From Gnetum montanum (taxonomy: Eukaryota > Streptophyta > Gnetopsida > Gnetales > Gnetaceae), in the NCBI GenBank assembly GCA_015680685.1, contig MNCI01001846.1, positions 131,250 through 195,249 on the forward strand: a DNA stretch of 64,000 nucleotides. The letters are read 5' to 3'. The position numbers were made by a program, and so were the translations under genes. Every line of letters begins with the position of its first letter. Positions within the stretch are counted from its first letter, which is position 1. This document shows, piece by piece, positions 1 through 11,677 of this stretch. The notes below the pieces were generated by a model. That model saw only the letters and a list, made by a program, of their open reading frames with translations, was not told the origin of the DNA and did no database searches.

Positions 1-564
1 CGCTACTGGGATATCAGGTAGTCACACTTAAATGCTCGTGATTAAGTTGTACTCGTTCCCTATTTAATAACAAAGATAGTAAATGAGGGTAAAGAAGTAT
101 TAATTAATAAAATGATAAATAACAATAATAGTAAGTAATTAAAACTAAGTGAATGCTGCAATGATGAAGTAATCTCAATCTTTATTGCCAATCATGTGCG
201 TGTCCAAGTACGTTACACTTGAATAAAGGTTCTATACAATTACAATCATCACACTACAGGCATGCACTAGGGAAAGAGTTGAGATGAACTAAAAAATGAC
301 AAAAAGACTCTGCTTCTATACCTACTTACTCCTCTCTTTCCTGTGCCCCTAAATGTGGTATTTATAGGCTTACACAGGAACCACAATATCGTGTATTTGA
401 TATCATTATTTAGGCTATGATATCACATACCCGATATTGAGGGTATGATATCAAGGGTCCAATATCAGGGGTCTAATATCAAGGGTCCAATATTAGCATC
501 TGGTTATCAAGGGTCCGATATTAAGGATTTGATATCAGCACTTGACAAATCACAATTAATCATT
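1..564 (-). repeat. Partial Athila-like LTR, left end outside window
   Basis: This is a truncated LTR read on the minus strand. It is the reverse complement, with divergence, of the first two-thirds of element B's LTR at 10,793-11,658. They share a TATA-like stretch (tatttatagg near 360), the conserved piece with a conserved CATGCAC word near 195-275, and a run of GATATC-type words at 385-535. The inferred LTR start (TGATTAATTG on the minus strand) falls at 564. The other end lies before the window, so I cannot tell whether this is a solo LTR or the end of an element. Confidence 0.75.
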
Positions 565-668
565 AGGTAAGTATTCTTATCGTAGATAATAAAATAAATG
601 ATCTCTTCAAAGATGGGTACACAAGAAAACTTACCATGATAGAAAATTTCCATTACTTTGTAGGAATA

Positions 669-1538
669 TGATGAGTGGCGAGGTACCCCTATGCTCAACC
701 ATACGAATACAAGTGTTTCATGCACAATCCAATCGAATTCCAAGGACTAAGTGCTTATGCGCCGTCTTGGAACAAGGAAAGGTTGGTTGATCATTGTCTT
801 GCCAAGCTTACTTGTATGTCACAATTGTATGGTTAAGTAAGCTTGAGGCATATGATTTTTATAGCTTTTACATTTTTATGTCCTGCGCTAGTAGGGAAGG
901 AGAGAGATAATTAAGTGACTAATTTAACTTAACTACTCATTAACTAAGTTCTAACTAATCCTAACACCAGCATCTATTCCCACTTGCCATACACATCCTG
1001 AACCAGTGCAACAGTGTTGGGATTACCAAACGTTAATTGTTACTGGGTTACTAAGCATTACATGCATGCTCGAAGTGTTCGTGCTTGTGTAATTTAATGA
1101 TTTTCTTAATTGATCAAAATGAATTGTTGTCTGAATAACAAAAATGTAAAGTGCATAAAATAAAATAAATGCATAAGAAAATAAAATAAAAAATGCGTAA
1201 GAAAACAAATCTCAAGTGCTGCAAGGATGAATCAAAGAGCTCATCTTTATTGCCGTACACAAGGTGTGCTTAGGTACACAATGCTCAAATAAAGATCCAT
1301 CCATACCTAGACCTCCTGCTGTAGGTACTTGGAAAATACTCTAACTTTCAAACAGACTATACTAGTTTTGCTACTTGACTGCTAAAGGAATTCTTTCCAA
1401 TTGTCCTCTTGGGCATTGTATTTATAGACTTGGGAGCAACTACTCTAATAATTAGAGTAACCACTCTAATAATTAGAATAACTGCTAGAGTAACTGCTAG
1501 AGTAACCACTCTAATAATTAGAGTAACAACTCTCATCA
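669..1538 (-). repeat. Element A 3' LTR
   Basis: This is an 870-bp LTR. Its minus-strand start (U3) has a palindrome-rich array, ACTCTAATAATTAGAGT and variants at about 1,435-1,532, followed by a TATA-like box (tatttatag near 1,420). The gag-side end carries the conserved words ggcgaggtacccct found in every Athila-like LTR here. It is longer than its partner at 9,205-9,982 because the partner contains a collapsed assembly gap. Confidence 0.9.
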
Positions 1539-1552
1539 TACCCCCACAACTG
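1539..1552 (-). other. Element A polypurine tract
   Basis: The minus strand reads AGTTGTGGGGGTA immediately before the 3' LTR. The same motif, AGTCGTGGGGGTA, precedes the 3' LTR of element C. This is the expected primer position for plus-strand DNA synthesis. Confidence 0.75.
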
Positions 1553-3733
1553 AATGAAAACTCATCCTTGAGTATAGAAGAAAAGAAACAAGTTCTTTAC
1601 AAAATATTGGGAAGGTATGGTATTATTGACTAATTGACAACTGAGGGTGAAATGGGACGGTAGACTCAACATATCCAGTGAACGGATCAATAAGCATATT
1701 ACAACATTAGTGTTCATAACCATTGTGGTGAACACTTGTACATAAATGACATCCAAGCCTTTATTTGGCAGCTTGAAGAGAAAAAGAGAGAGAGAAAGAA
1801 GATGGAGCATGTTGTCACCAATGTCAAGATTGCATCTTTTATTGTTTATCCATAGCCACACCACTAGACTTGCTCCTTTCATAAATTCTCTAGTTCTGGT
1901 CCATCCTAACTACTTCTTCTAAGCCCATTTCATTGTTTGTATGAGCATCATCTACACACACAACACAGTCACAAATGAGCAAGGATAGATAAACCACAAT
2001 GCAGTTGATACCTTGCCTCGATATGAAGCGCATTGGTTGAGTTGTGGCTATGTAAAAAATTGGTTTGGAGATTTATCATAGGTGACTACCCAAGGTGTAG
2101 GGGTTAGGTGAATAGTAAAATGGAGAAAATTGAAAAACATGTGCTAGGGTCCCCATGACTAAGAGCGAACCTCTGGTAACTATAAAATGAAAAAATATGA
2201 GGAACAAGAAAGATGGAAAAAAATAACAACAATAATGCCAATAAAATGGATGTCTTGGATGGGGATGAAACAAGAGATGCTTGATCACAAGAAATGTTCT
2301 AGAAAAGAACTTAACAATTTCACCAAAACGGAATGTCAGTGGGTCCTCCCCAAAGCAAGCTCATGCCTTTTATGCCCTGACAAACCCACAAACTAAAGAG
2401 TCTGTAGGCTCTAGAAATTTCATTTAGAAGCAAGAGTTAAAAACTTACCCACAAGAATTCACCAAAGAAAAATAATGCATCAACCAAAAAATAGACTAAT
2501 GATAAAATTAGAAATGAGGTGGAAAAATGGGAAGAAAGATGAAGAGGAGAGAATGGAATGGAATGGAATCCCAAGAACAAGGTTGCGTAAAGTCCCTTGT
2601 GTATTTCTTGGTTAATGTGACTAAGTAGAACTCATCCCAAATCCAAACTCAAACAAACCACATCCAGTGACCTCACATAAACACACTTGACCAATCCATC
2701 CGCTTGAAGCAATAAGAATGCTTCCACAAAGATTCACCACCATTTCGAGAAGAGTGAGATGGAGAAGTAGGAAGTGAGAAAGGGCCTTAGTTAGAGAGAA
2801 CCTTTAGGCATGGGTAACATGTCTTTCCAGTTTCATAACTAGTGCTTGTAGCCCATATTACTTTATTATGTCTAAGGGGTGTGCTTTGAATTCTCACTTT
2901 TCTCTTTTTCTCTTATTTTTTTAAGTGAGAACCACACCATGTAAAGACTTATTTTTACTCACTCAGCTTCCCAATTTTTGAACAATGTCAGAATGGTGAA
3001 AAACCCAAGAAAAAGCATCCAAACACCCAAGATAATGGCCAGCACCAATGTATCGAATCCCCTTGAAGTCACAGCCTTCTCATCCTTTGAGTCTTTCATT
3101 GGGTTGAAAAATACCCAGCCACCAATTGATTAATAAGTTTACTTAGGAAAAGGGATTGTATAGTTCCAAGCCAAAGGAGACCATAGAGTTGTATGGATGC
3201 GTGGATGGTGTGGATTCATTGCCTGTTTTACCAAAAGAACCATACCTTAATATTAGCATCATAATTCAAAGGTAAAAACCAAACATTAACAATCACTATG
3301 ATATAATTCAATCCACCATCATGAGCACTTATTAGATGACGAATAAAAGTAAATCATGCAAACAAAGAAACAGTAAAAATATGAATGATGGTGTAAAAAA
3401 ATAAGAAAAGTCGAAAGAATGTGTAAAACAAAAATTCAAAAAGAACTGAGGGCCTAGAATGGTTAGCATAGGTGGCCATCCCCCCCATGACTAAGTTGGA
3501 AGGAGGAGATTCAAAATAGTGAGTAGGGTTGTCCATCAAGAGAGGTAGCATGTGTACTGGCTATCCTAAGCTCCTAGAAAGGTTTGGTTTGTTGCACGTT
3601 GACCAAAAGTTTCTTATCTAGGCTCTCAAGTTTGTATATTGTCATGGCCACTGAAGAAAAAAGTTACATAAATAATATAAGGTCGTTCCCACAATGTTTA
3701 AAATTTAGTACATTGTGGCACATGTGTAGGATT
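1553..3733 (-). other. Element A 3' region downstream of integrase, no recognised gene
   Basis: About 2.2 kb lies between integrase and the PPT. Athila elements can carry an env-like ORF here, but no long frame, signal peptide or membrane pattern is clear. Element D has the homologous stretch at 25,898-27,740. Two further copies of the PPT-like motif lie at about 2,149-2,160 and 3,477-3,491. Short open stretches on the minus strand (for example 1,562-1,882) are alignable with D but unrecognised. Remnants of an env-like or other accessory ORF are possible but unproven. Confidence 0.6.
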
Positions 3734-4720
3734 CTAGTAGAGAACCTTATCTCCTAGCTGATATTTAACTTTCCTAATTCTTAGGTAATGACATTGTTTA
3801 TTGAAGGCCTTGTGCAATTTGGTAGATGATAGGGTAGCTAATCGATTTTCATCTAGCAAGTTAAGGGTTACTAACCATTGTTTCTGTGCTAGATCAAGGT
3901 CAAGGTTGAGGTCACATGTTATGGATAGTGTATGGAGCTTAGTTTGAATGGGAAGCATTGCTAATTTATCATACACTAACTCATAGAGAGAGTAGCCTAT
4001 AGGGAGTTTCCGTGTGGAGCAGTATTCCCAAAGAGCATTGTTTAGTTTAGTGCTCCAATCTAGCCTAAACTTGCTAATGGTTCTTGACAATATCTTCATA
4101 ATCTCCCTATTGGTGACTTTTGCTTGACCGTTCACTTGGGGCTGGTATGGTGTAGTCAATTTATGCTCAACCCTTAAGCATTGCATTAATTTTTGAAAAG
4201 TTGCACCTGTGAGCTATGTACCATTGTTTGAAATAAGTGCATGCAGCACACCAAACCTATTTATAATTTGTTGTTGAACAAATTGTATAGTTGTAGATGA
4301 TGTACAATCTTTAATAGCAGCTACTTTGGCCCTTTTTGTTAGGTAATCAATGCAACAATAATATAAGATTTTTCATTGGACATTGGTGTAATTGGCCCCA
4401 TAAAATCAATTCCCCAAATGTTGAAGGGTTCTAATCATTGAATCCATTGTTGCGGATCCTCCATTCTAGTAGTCATTCCCCCATCATGTTGATAGCACTC
4501 ACAAGAGTGGATGAAATGATGGACATCACGAAATGATGTAGGCCAATAATATCCTACAAGCAGGATCTTGATGGCCATTTGTCTCCTAGCGTAATGATCC
4601 CCACAAGGACCCTAATGAGAATCTTGGAGAACTCACAGTTGATCTATATTGGGAACACACCATCGAACCAAGCCATCAGGACACACTTTGTAAAGTTTCC
4701 CATTGATATTCATAAAGTAC
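3734..4720 (-). pseudogene. Element A integrase (degenerate)
   Basis: Integrase would join element cDNA to the genome. Read on the minus strand, the N-terminal zinc-binding HHCC region is visible (near 4,480-4,640: DSH, GDHYA, then CECYQ). It is preceded by the typical entry motif KVCPDG at about 4,690. The first catalytic Asp is present in WGIDFMGPI (near 4,400). The second reads ISNNGT instead of the usual ISDNGT (near 4,230). The catalytic Glu reads NGQAKVTNRE instead of GQAE (near 4,120). The longest open part is 3,734-4,186. With two of three catalytic residues changed plus internal stops, this copy is inactive. Established: the DDE architecture of retroviral-type integrases. Inference: both changes are G-to-A decay. 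Confidence 0.88.
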
Positions 4721-4829
4721 TTGGCTTGGTCAAGAAATTGTTATTTCTTCTTAAGGTTTAACTCTTGTGGTGTTTGTTGGGTGAGGAGATAGGTAAGAAT
4801 GCTACTATATAGTTTTTCTCCATAGGTGA

Positions 4830-5330
4830 TTAATTATTCACTACACCAACAAAGAGGAATTCATCAAGGAAATGATCAAAAATTGGATACTCATCCTCTT
4901 TCTTGTCCCATTGCAACTGAGATAAATGATCAGTAACTACATTCTCAGTGCCCTTGTGATTGACCATTGTTAAATCAAACTCTTGTAAGATTACAAGCCA
5001 TCGTATGATACGAGGACTTACCATTGAATTATTCATAAGGAACCAGATTGCACTATGATCTATATGTATATATACATTATATTCCAATACATAGTGTCTA
5101 AACTTTTCTAGTGCAAACACTACAGCCATTAATTGTTTCTCTATGGTAGAGTAGTTAAGTTGTACACCAATGATACTTCTACTTGCACAGTGGATGTAAT
5201 AAGGATGCTTTTAGTCATCTAACTATGTAAGTACAACTTCTAAAGCATAGTTGGACATGTTAGTCATGATATGGAATGGTTTGGACCAATCAGGAGGTTG
5301 TAGAATGGGTGTTTCTACTAGCTTTTGTTT
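4830..5330 (-). pseudogene. Element A RNase H domain (degenerate)
   Basis: This domain would degrade the RNA strand of the RNA-DNA hybrid during reverse transcription. Minus-strand reading gives HIMTNMSNYALE at about 5,265, where the family normally has a D (TDAS). Downstream are KQLMAVVFALEKFRHYV, HIDHSAIWFL and GTENVVTDHLSQL, the standard tail of gypsy RNase H. Stops separate the first motif from the open stretch at 4,830-5,129. Loss of the first catalytic Asp (D to N) adds to the pattern of G-to-A changes in this element. Confidence 0.85.
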
Positions 5331-6419
5331 TAGATTTTGGAAAGCTAATTTGCATTCCTTGGTCCACTCAAAAGGTACATCCTTTTTCATTAATTCTACC
5401 AATGGTTTGGCAACCTTTGAAAAGTTCTCAATAAATCTCCTATAGTAGCCAGTATGTCCAAAAAATGATTGAATATGTTTGATAGTTTTTGGTTGATGGG
5501 TAATTCCTTGGATAATTTTGATTTTCTTGGGATCTACCTCTATCCCTATGTGTGAGATTTTGTGCCCTAGTACTATGCCTTCTTGGACCATCAAATGGCT
5601 TTTCTGCCAATTGAGACTCAAATTGGTTTCTACACATATTTTTAACACTTGATCCAACTATTCCAAGGCTTGATCAAAGTTTGCTCCATAAGTGGAGAAG
5701 TCATCCATAAAGACCTCCATGCCATTCCCTATCTGCTATTGGAATATGCTTAGAACTAGTTGTTGAAATGTTGCAGGGGCATTGCACAAGCCAAACAACA
5801 GTTGTTTGTATGCAAACATTCTTCAAGGATTGGTGAACTTAGTTATGGCTTGGTCTTCTATGGCTATTTGTATTTGGTTATATCCGCTATATCCATCTAG
5901 AAAACTATCATAGAGATGCCCTGCAATGGTGTCTAAGACTTGGTCAATAAATGGCAATGGAAAGTAGTCTTTGAATGTTGCCATATTTAGTAGCTTGAAA
6001 TCTACACACACCCTCCATTTGCCTCCCTTTTTAGGTACAATAACTAAGGGGCTAACCCATTCACTATCAGCAATGGGATATATGAACCCAGCCTTGAGAA
6101 GTTGTTTGATTCCTTCCTTAACTACTTGCTTCAGCTTAGGGCTCAATCGGCTCTGTGGTTGTCTTCCAGGCTTCATGGAGGGGTCGATGTAAATCCTATG
6201 TTGGCATATCCTAGGATCTATTCCAATTAATTCAAGATATAACCAAATGAAGGCTTTTGACCATCTATTGATTACCTTCAGTAGTTCTTCTTTTTGTTGA
6301 GGAGAAAGCTTAGTGTTGATAATTATCGATTTTCCATTTTTAAGGAATGTGTATTCTATACCGTTGAGTAATGGTTTTAGCTTAAGGGGCTCTTGCTTAA
6401 ATTTCTTAGGGATTTCCAA
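5331..6419 (-). pseudogene. Element A reverse transcriptase (degenerate)
   Basis: This is an RT of Athila/gypsy type. Minus-strand reading shows SEWVSPLVIVPKKGGKWRVC (near 6,050), VDFKLLN, then FLDGYSGYNQI with the first catalytic Asp. After an in-frame stop near 5,820 comes FMDDFSTYG (near 5,700), the YMDD-box equivalent with both Asp intact. The thumb/connection region SFFGHTGYYRRFIENFSK and VPFEWTKECKLAF lies at 5,330-5,480. Open stretches are 5,823-6,419 and 5,223-5,657, separated by stops. The active-site residues survive but the reading frame does not. It continues from protease upstream and into RNase H downstream, as expected for a pol polyprotein. Confidence 0.92.
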
Positions 6420-6788
6420 CTTCTCCTAGTTAACATTTTCAAGGTTAAGACTTGGAAGTTGGTGGTGGACTTGCTCTAATGCATCTATGCTATCAATGTA
6501 AGCACAAGTCAAACCCTTAGTTGGTTTCATGCATATGAGTGAATTACTTTCTTGATCAGCTGGTAGCCACTAGGTGGCTTCCTATTGTGTGGCTATTGCA
6601 TATAGGCATCTTTGTATGTTGATCACTTGTGCACACTGATTGCATGTAGACAATGTTAAACTTTGCACAAACCATGACCTCTACACGCAATTATACCTTG
6701 TGTCACTGTATGCAATGTTTGAAACTTTCTTCTTCTTGATCTTTCTAAATGTATTTTTCTTTGATATTTCTAGGGAAAGATCACGGAT

Positions 6789-7220
6789 TCATAGGCATGC
6801 ATCGATGGTGCTTAGCCATGCTCTTCCCATTATGATTGGGAAGTCCCCCTTACCATTTTTCACTTGAATCACTAGGAAATCAGCTAGGTACGACCAACCA
6901 CAAACAGTGGTAAAAATGTCCTCCACTAGTCCCAACGGGACAATGATGGATTGGTCAGCCAAATCTAGGTGAATGTTGCTCTTTTTCAATGGAGGAAAGT
7001 TCTAAGCCTTGTGCATTTCTTGAGAAATCAAGTTGACATTAAAACCTGAATCCAAAAAAGCCTTGCACGGTTCATTTCCAATGATTTGTAAGTATATCAG
7101 AGGACTTCTAGGATTAGAGAATTTCCTAGGAAGATGACCAACTTTGATCCAATTGGTGATAGCATGTGTTAGCATGATCGTATGTGTTGAGTGTAGTGGT
7201 TGGGTTGAAGGGGGCTCCAA
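6789..7220 (-). pseudogene. Element A retropepsin-like protease region
   Basis: This aspartic protease would cleave the Gag-Pol polyprotein. On the minus strand the active-site-like motif CKAFLDSGFNVNLIS lies at about 7,030-7,075 (DSG). The C-terminal flap-side motif FPIIMGRAWLST lies at about 6,810-6,850, matching the GRP/GRA box of plant gypsy proteases. One in-frame TAG near 7,000 splits the domain into open stretches 7,002-7,220 and 6,789-6,989. The order gag, protease, RT is normal for the superfamily. Element D has a close homologue at 27,748-28,460. Confidence 0.82.
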
Positions 7221-7249
7221 AGTTTTGATTGATATTGAGGCATCTAAGG

Positions 7250-9068
7250 AATCAGCCTTGCATCACGGGAGTAGGTGGTAGTGGAGCTATTGGTGAAAGA
7301 TATGCAGTTGGATGAGAAGGATGATATGCTTGCGAAATATTGCCTATAGAAGAGGGAGTCCCATAATACTCACAAGCTTGGTAGTGAGGTTGACCAGTAG
7401 AGTCATGTGGAGAGACTGGCTGCTACACGTAATATCCATACGGTTTAGATTACCGATAAGGATACTATTGCCTTGGTGGTGGCATTCCCCATGATTGTGG
7501 GTATTGCCACTATTGATATTGCTTAATCAGTTATGATGGAGTTCCATTGAGATAATATGTTAAGGGTTGGTGGAACTGTCTTGGGTTACCTTGAGGATAA
7601 GGTAACCTTCGGGGTGCTTGCCATTTGTTCAATCATGGGTTGAGTGCATAAACCCTAGACTCCTACAGATGTGAGATTATAGGGCAACATCCCTTAGGAT
7701 GGTCATATTGACATATCTCACATCCACTATCATTTTCTGTTTCTAAATCCACAACCTGTTAAATGATAGAAACTTTGCCCTTACCCTTGCTATGTGCATG
7801 TCCAGGTTCTCTCTTTTTTCTTTTTTCATGATCACTAACTTGCTCTCTACACTCCTCTACTATTTTAAGAACAATTTAAAATCTATTGTATAGGGAATCC
7901 CACATTTGGTCTACCTTTGCCAAAACTTCTGATGTCATCTTTTGGATAGGTATAATTTTCCTATTCACCATCTCTTTAAGTGGTGACTCTTCTTCATCCT
8001 CACAAAATCTTACTCCCCTCTTCTAGAGAGAAGGATCTCGATTATACTCTTTGCACTTTCTCTCTTCCATAGCTCACCTTCTTCCTTAGCAACTTTCTCC
8101 AATAGTCTTTGGATTTGATGGGACCTAAGCTTAGATAGTCTTCATTGGGCATAAGTCCCAAGGGTTCTTCTCATTTCATGCCTAAGCCCATCCATGAGAT
8201 GGCGTAGTTGATCCCTTTGTGAATAACCATGGCCAAGACAATGATTTAACAGTGCATAGTATCATCCCATGGTAGCATCCAAGGGTTCATGTTCTCCTTG
8301 TTTCTAGCCTTGGATTTGCTTTCGCAAGTTAGACACTTAGGAGTACGTTTGGTACTTGTTATTAAATAGTTCTAACATAGTACTCCACCTATGAATGGAT
8401 TTTGGTTCTAAAGACTAGTACTAGCTTTTTGCTTCTTTAACTAGTGTCCGTGGAAACAACTTAAGTTTTTTCCATTCATTCTCTATATTTTGTAAGGCAC
8501 ACACATCATAGAATGCTTGTAAGTGATTCTCAAGATCAACGTTTTATCCCCCGTCAAATCGTGGGATATTGTTCATATCTAATCTCTTGATCCTACTATC
8601 TTTCTAGTGCCTTGTTGGGATTCTAACAGCCTCAATTATGTCCAATGTACCTCTAGTAGCAAGTAGGGGCTCATCATGATCATATCGTCCATAGCATCTA
8701 TGATGTCTCTCCTGCTGCAAATCCCCTTGATGTTGTGACTCTGTGGGATGGTATTCTCTTGAGTCATGGTCTTGCACAACGTATTTTTCATGTAAGTGTG
8801 ACATGCCAATTCATGTGAGGGCATGACGAAGCATGCTTGGGACTGAACAATCAGGAGGTAACACTATGTTACCTTCTAAATCTCACCAACGCAGTTGTTC
8901 ATCCTAATGGAAGATAAAGGTGAAGTCTAGTATATACTCATCAGGATGAATATATACCACTTGAATTTGTTGAGGAACTAGTGGATCAACGTCATGTGTA
9001 TTATGCCACCAATTGTTTCTTGTTTCAGACCTAGGCGATGAGGTGCTTTCGTAGGAAGAAGAAGACAT
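7250..9068 (-). pseudogene. Element A gag (degenerate)
   Basis: Gag would form the capsid and package the RNA. The start is placed at the ATG at 9,068 (MSSSSYESTS...), because the leader between it and the PBS (9,184-9,204) is short and the next conserved block, HPDEYILDFTFIF, follows in frame. Next come a charged segment with RH/DEPLLATRG (near 8,650) and the capsid-like region (about 8,000-8,600, with KQIQG and LRHLMDGLR words). A CX2CX3HX4C zinc knuckle (CEICQYDHPKGCC, near 7,680-7,720) and a Pro/Gln-rich tail complete it. Many CAG/CAA/TGG codons are now stops, for instance H*DEQLRW*D where element E still reads HQDEHLRWWD. Confidence 0.87.
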
Positions 9069-9183
9069 ACTTGTTTGTTCAGTGTGCAACGTATTCTTGT
9101 TAATTATTTTCTCAATCAACCCTAAGCATTTGTTCTAATGATGTGAATGATTTCCTATGTTCTAATTAGCACAGAAACGACTA

Positions 9184-9204
9184 AGTCCCCAGCAACAATA
9201 CTAA
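9184..9204 (-). other. Element A primer binding site (tRNA-Asp type)
   Basis: The minus strand reads TTAGTATTGTTGCTGGGGACT directly after the LTR. It is a decayed version of TGGCGCCGTTGCCGGGGA, complementary to the 3' end of plant tRNA-Asp and the usual Athila primer site. The mismatches are mostly at former CpG positions. Confidence 0.8.
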
Positions 9205-9982
9205 TGATGAGCGGCGAGGTACCCCTACACTCAACCATACGAATACGAGCGTTTCATGCACGATCCAATCGAATTCCAAGGACTAAGTGCTTATGCACCC
9301 TTGTGGAATAAGGATGGGTTGGTTGATCGTTGTCTTCCTAAGCTTACCTATATGTCACGATTGTATGGTTAAGTAAGCTTGAGACNATTTGCTTAATTGA
9401 TCAAAATGAATTGCTATGCTAATAACAGAAATGTAAAGTGCATAAAATAAAATAAATGCATAAGAAAATAAAATAAAAGAAATGCATAAGAAAAAAAATC
9501 TCAAGTGTTGCAAGGATGAATCAAAGAGTTCATCTTTATTACCATACATGAGGTGTGCTCAGGTACACAATGCTCGAATAAAGATCCATCTACACTTAGA
9601 CCTCTTGCTGCAGGCACTTGGAAAATACTCTAACTTTCAAACAGACTACAAGAGTTTCACTACTTGACTACTAAAAGACTTCTTTCCAATTGTGTGCCTG
9701 GGAACTATATTTTTAGACTTGGGAGCAACTACTCTAATAATTAGAGTAACCACTCTAATAATTAGAGTAACCACTCTAATAATTAGAATAATTACTAAAG
9801 CAACCGCTAGAGTAACCACTTTAATAATTAAATAACTACTAGAGTAATTGCTAGAGTAACCACTCTAATAATTAGAGTAACTACTAGAGTAACCACTCTA
9901 ATAATTAGAGTAACTGCTAGAGTAATGACTAGAGTAACCGCTAGATTAACCACTCTAATAATTAGAGTAACTGCTCTCATCA
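9205..9982 (-). repeat. Element A 5' LTR
   Basis: This is the partner of 669-1,538. It carries a longer version of the ACTCTAATAATTAGAGT palindrome array (9,728-9,976, about seven copies) and the same TATA-like region. It is about 90 bp shorter overall, although its array is longer, because the segment equivalent to about 850-1,098 is replaced by a single N at 9,386. Confidence 0.9.
9386..9386. other. One-base assembly gap hiding about 250 bp
   Basis: The flanks align to positions 849 and 1,099 of the paired LTR. The single N therefore stands for roughly 250 missing bases. Confidence 0.85.
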
Positions 9983-10792
9983 GAATACATCTATAACAAC
10001 TAGTTTATTTCATCATCAATCATCAGCTTTGAAGTTGAAAGCTAAAATTATGCATAGTTATCAATGCCAACTGGCTTCAATTTGTCTAACACTTCTAGTT
10101 TAATCTTCTATTATAAGAAATTTTTATTGTAAGTAATTTTGTACTGCAACTTAAGATTTCCTCTAACAAAACTTATATGTAGTGTGACAAAGACTTTCTT
10201 ACCAACTAGAATAGCATCATAATTGATCCTCTTCTCTACATTCATCTTGTTCTCAATATTAGCACTCAAAAAATTAGTGTGAATGGATTTTGTAGAGCTC
10301 ATCAATAAAAATCTTTAATGAACTATGCAAAAAAACCATTATTCTAAATATGCTTAAATGCTTGTTGTGAAATTACTTCACTCTTACTTGTTAATTTCAA
10401 ATTTGGAAATATTTAAACTTCATCTTGGTCATTTACAATAACTTGTGTTGTTGATAGTGCATATAATGCTTATGGTAGTGATCATCCATAGCATAGGACA
10501 AGTATTATAAAAATATCCCCTTTTCTTTGTTTCTTTCTTTTGCATTACATGGTCTTCCAAGATTTAAGTTAAGTCTTATAATGATTTAACCTATTTTTTC
10601 CATACATTAAAAAGGATGAACTTTGCATCATGAAATTTTGGGTAATATGATTTCAAGTAATTGCTTCTTTGAGAATTAAGATATTGGAGGTTATTTTTGT
10701 ATCTTTCATTCTCGTTGTAAGGTCTACTTGCTTTTTTTTTCATCATTGCCTTTTCTTTGTTTCTCCACACATCCTCTTCTAGGATCTTCTAT
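9983..10792. other. Unclassified AT-rich segment (target of element A)
   Basis: Together with 565-668 this is the sequence into which element A inserted. It is AT-rich, with poly-T runs, and the longest frame (10,111-10,305, minus) shows no motif I recognise. I see no LTR words here. It may be old transposon sequence or non-repetitive plant DNA. Confidence 0.5.
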
Positions 10793-11658
10793 TGATGAAT
10801 CATGATTCATCAGGCTATGATATCAAACCCTCGATATTGGATCCCCGATATCAAGTACACAATATTGTAGCCCAATTAACGATATCGAATACAAAATATT
10901 GTGACTCCTGTGTGAGCCTATAAATACACATGTAGGCACACAAGAGGAGTCAGTCTTTAAGTTCTAGAAAATAGTTAGTTTTTTAGTCAGTAGATAGAGT
11001 TAGTTCATTTCGTAGTTCCTCTTAACCTTTTCTCCTAGTGCATGCCCATAGTGTGATGATTGTAATTGTATGGCATCCTTTATTCGAGTGTAATGTACTT
11101 GGACATGCACATGATTGAAAATAATGATTGAGATTACTTCATCATTGCAACATTCACTAGGTTTATATTACTTAATTGTTATTGCTATTAAATGCGAAAT
11201 GAGTACAACTTAATCATGAGCATCTACGTGTGATTGCTTGGTATCCTAGTAGCGTACTCAAGGGACGGATTGCTTGGTATCCCAATGGTAGTCGTGCATG
11301 AGGCCTAAGATGTGTACGGATGATTAAGGGATGGATGCTCATCGCACTTAGATTAGTTTAGATTCTCTCTCCTTATCTCCTATTAGTTAACTCTCTCTTC
11401 CCTTTCCTCCTAAATTAATTAAAGATTATTTTTCATCACCTCAAGGAGTATCATTAGCTTAGGAACACATCATACACCTCACTCTAGACTAAACCATATG
11501 TGACAAAATAAATACTAGTCTAGGTGGGAAAATAACAAACACGGTCAACAAGTAACTATCTAGATACCACAACTAGCCTATCTGTAGAGTTCAATCAAAT
11601 CATGCGTGAAATGCTTGTATTTGTATGGTTGAGTGTAGGGGTACCTCACCACTCATCA
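10793..11658 (+). repeat. Element B 5' LTR
   Basis: The LTR starts TGATGAATCATGATTCATCA, which is a near-perfect hairpin, and ends CACCACTCATCA. U3 has several GATATC/CGATATC words (10,820-10,905). The TATA box tataaata is at 10,919-10,926, and the conserved gag-side words gagtgtaggggtacctc lie near the end. The length, 866 bp, matches the other Athila-like LTRs here. Confidence 0.88.
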
Positions 11659-11677
11659 TTGGCACCATTGCCAGGGA
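11659..11677 (+). other. Element B primer binding site
   Basis: TTGGCACCATTGCCAGGGA follows the LTR. Against the tRNA-Asp complement TGGCGCCGTTGCCGGGGA there are three differences, and all three are G-to-A changes at CpG. Confidence 0.88.

Larger units (their letters stand above)
669..9982 (-). mobile_element. Element A: full-length Athila-like Ty3/gypsy retrotransposon
   Basis: The element is bounded by two LTRs (669-1,538 and 9,205-9,982) that both read TGATGAG at the gag-side end and CTCATCA at the other. It is flanked by a perfect 5-bp target duplication, GAATA, at 664-668 and 9,983-9,987. On the minus strand the order is 5' LTR, tRNA-Asp-type PBS, gag, protease, RT, RNase H, integrase, a 2.2-kb 3' region, PPT and 3' LTR. 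This is the Ty3/gypsy order, and the RT sequence and PBS point to the Athila lineage. All coding parts contain stops, so it is not autonomous now. It is the only Athila-like copy in the window that retains pol and serves as the reference for elements B-E. Confidence 0.93.

Noticed and set aside
1562-1882. Env-like glycoprotein of element A
   Set aside because: The position fits an Athila env-like ORF, but there is no signal peptide, transmembrane pair or conserved motif, and frames are broken.
9728-9976. CRISPR-like array
   Set aside because: Repeats are short palindromes with irregular, repetitive spacers in a plant LTR. No cas genes are present and the context is eukaryotic.
10111-10305. 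Copia-like polyprotein fragment
   Set aside because: No zinc knuckle, protease, integrase or RT motif was found; left unclassified.
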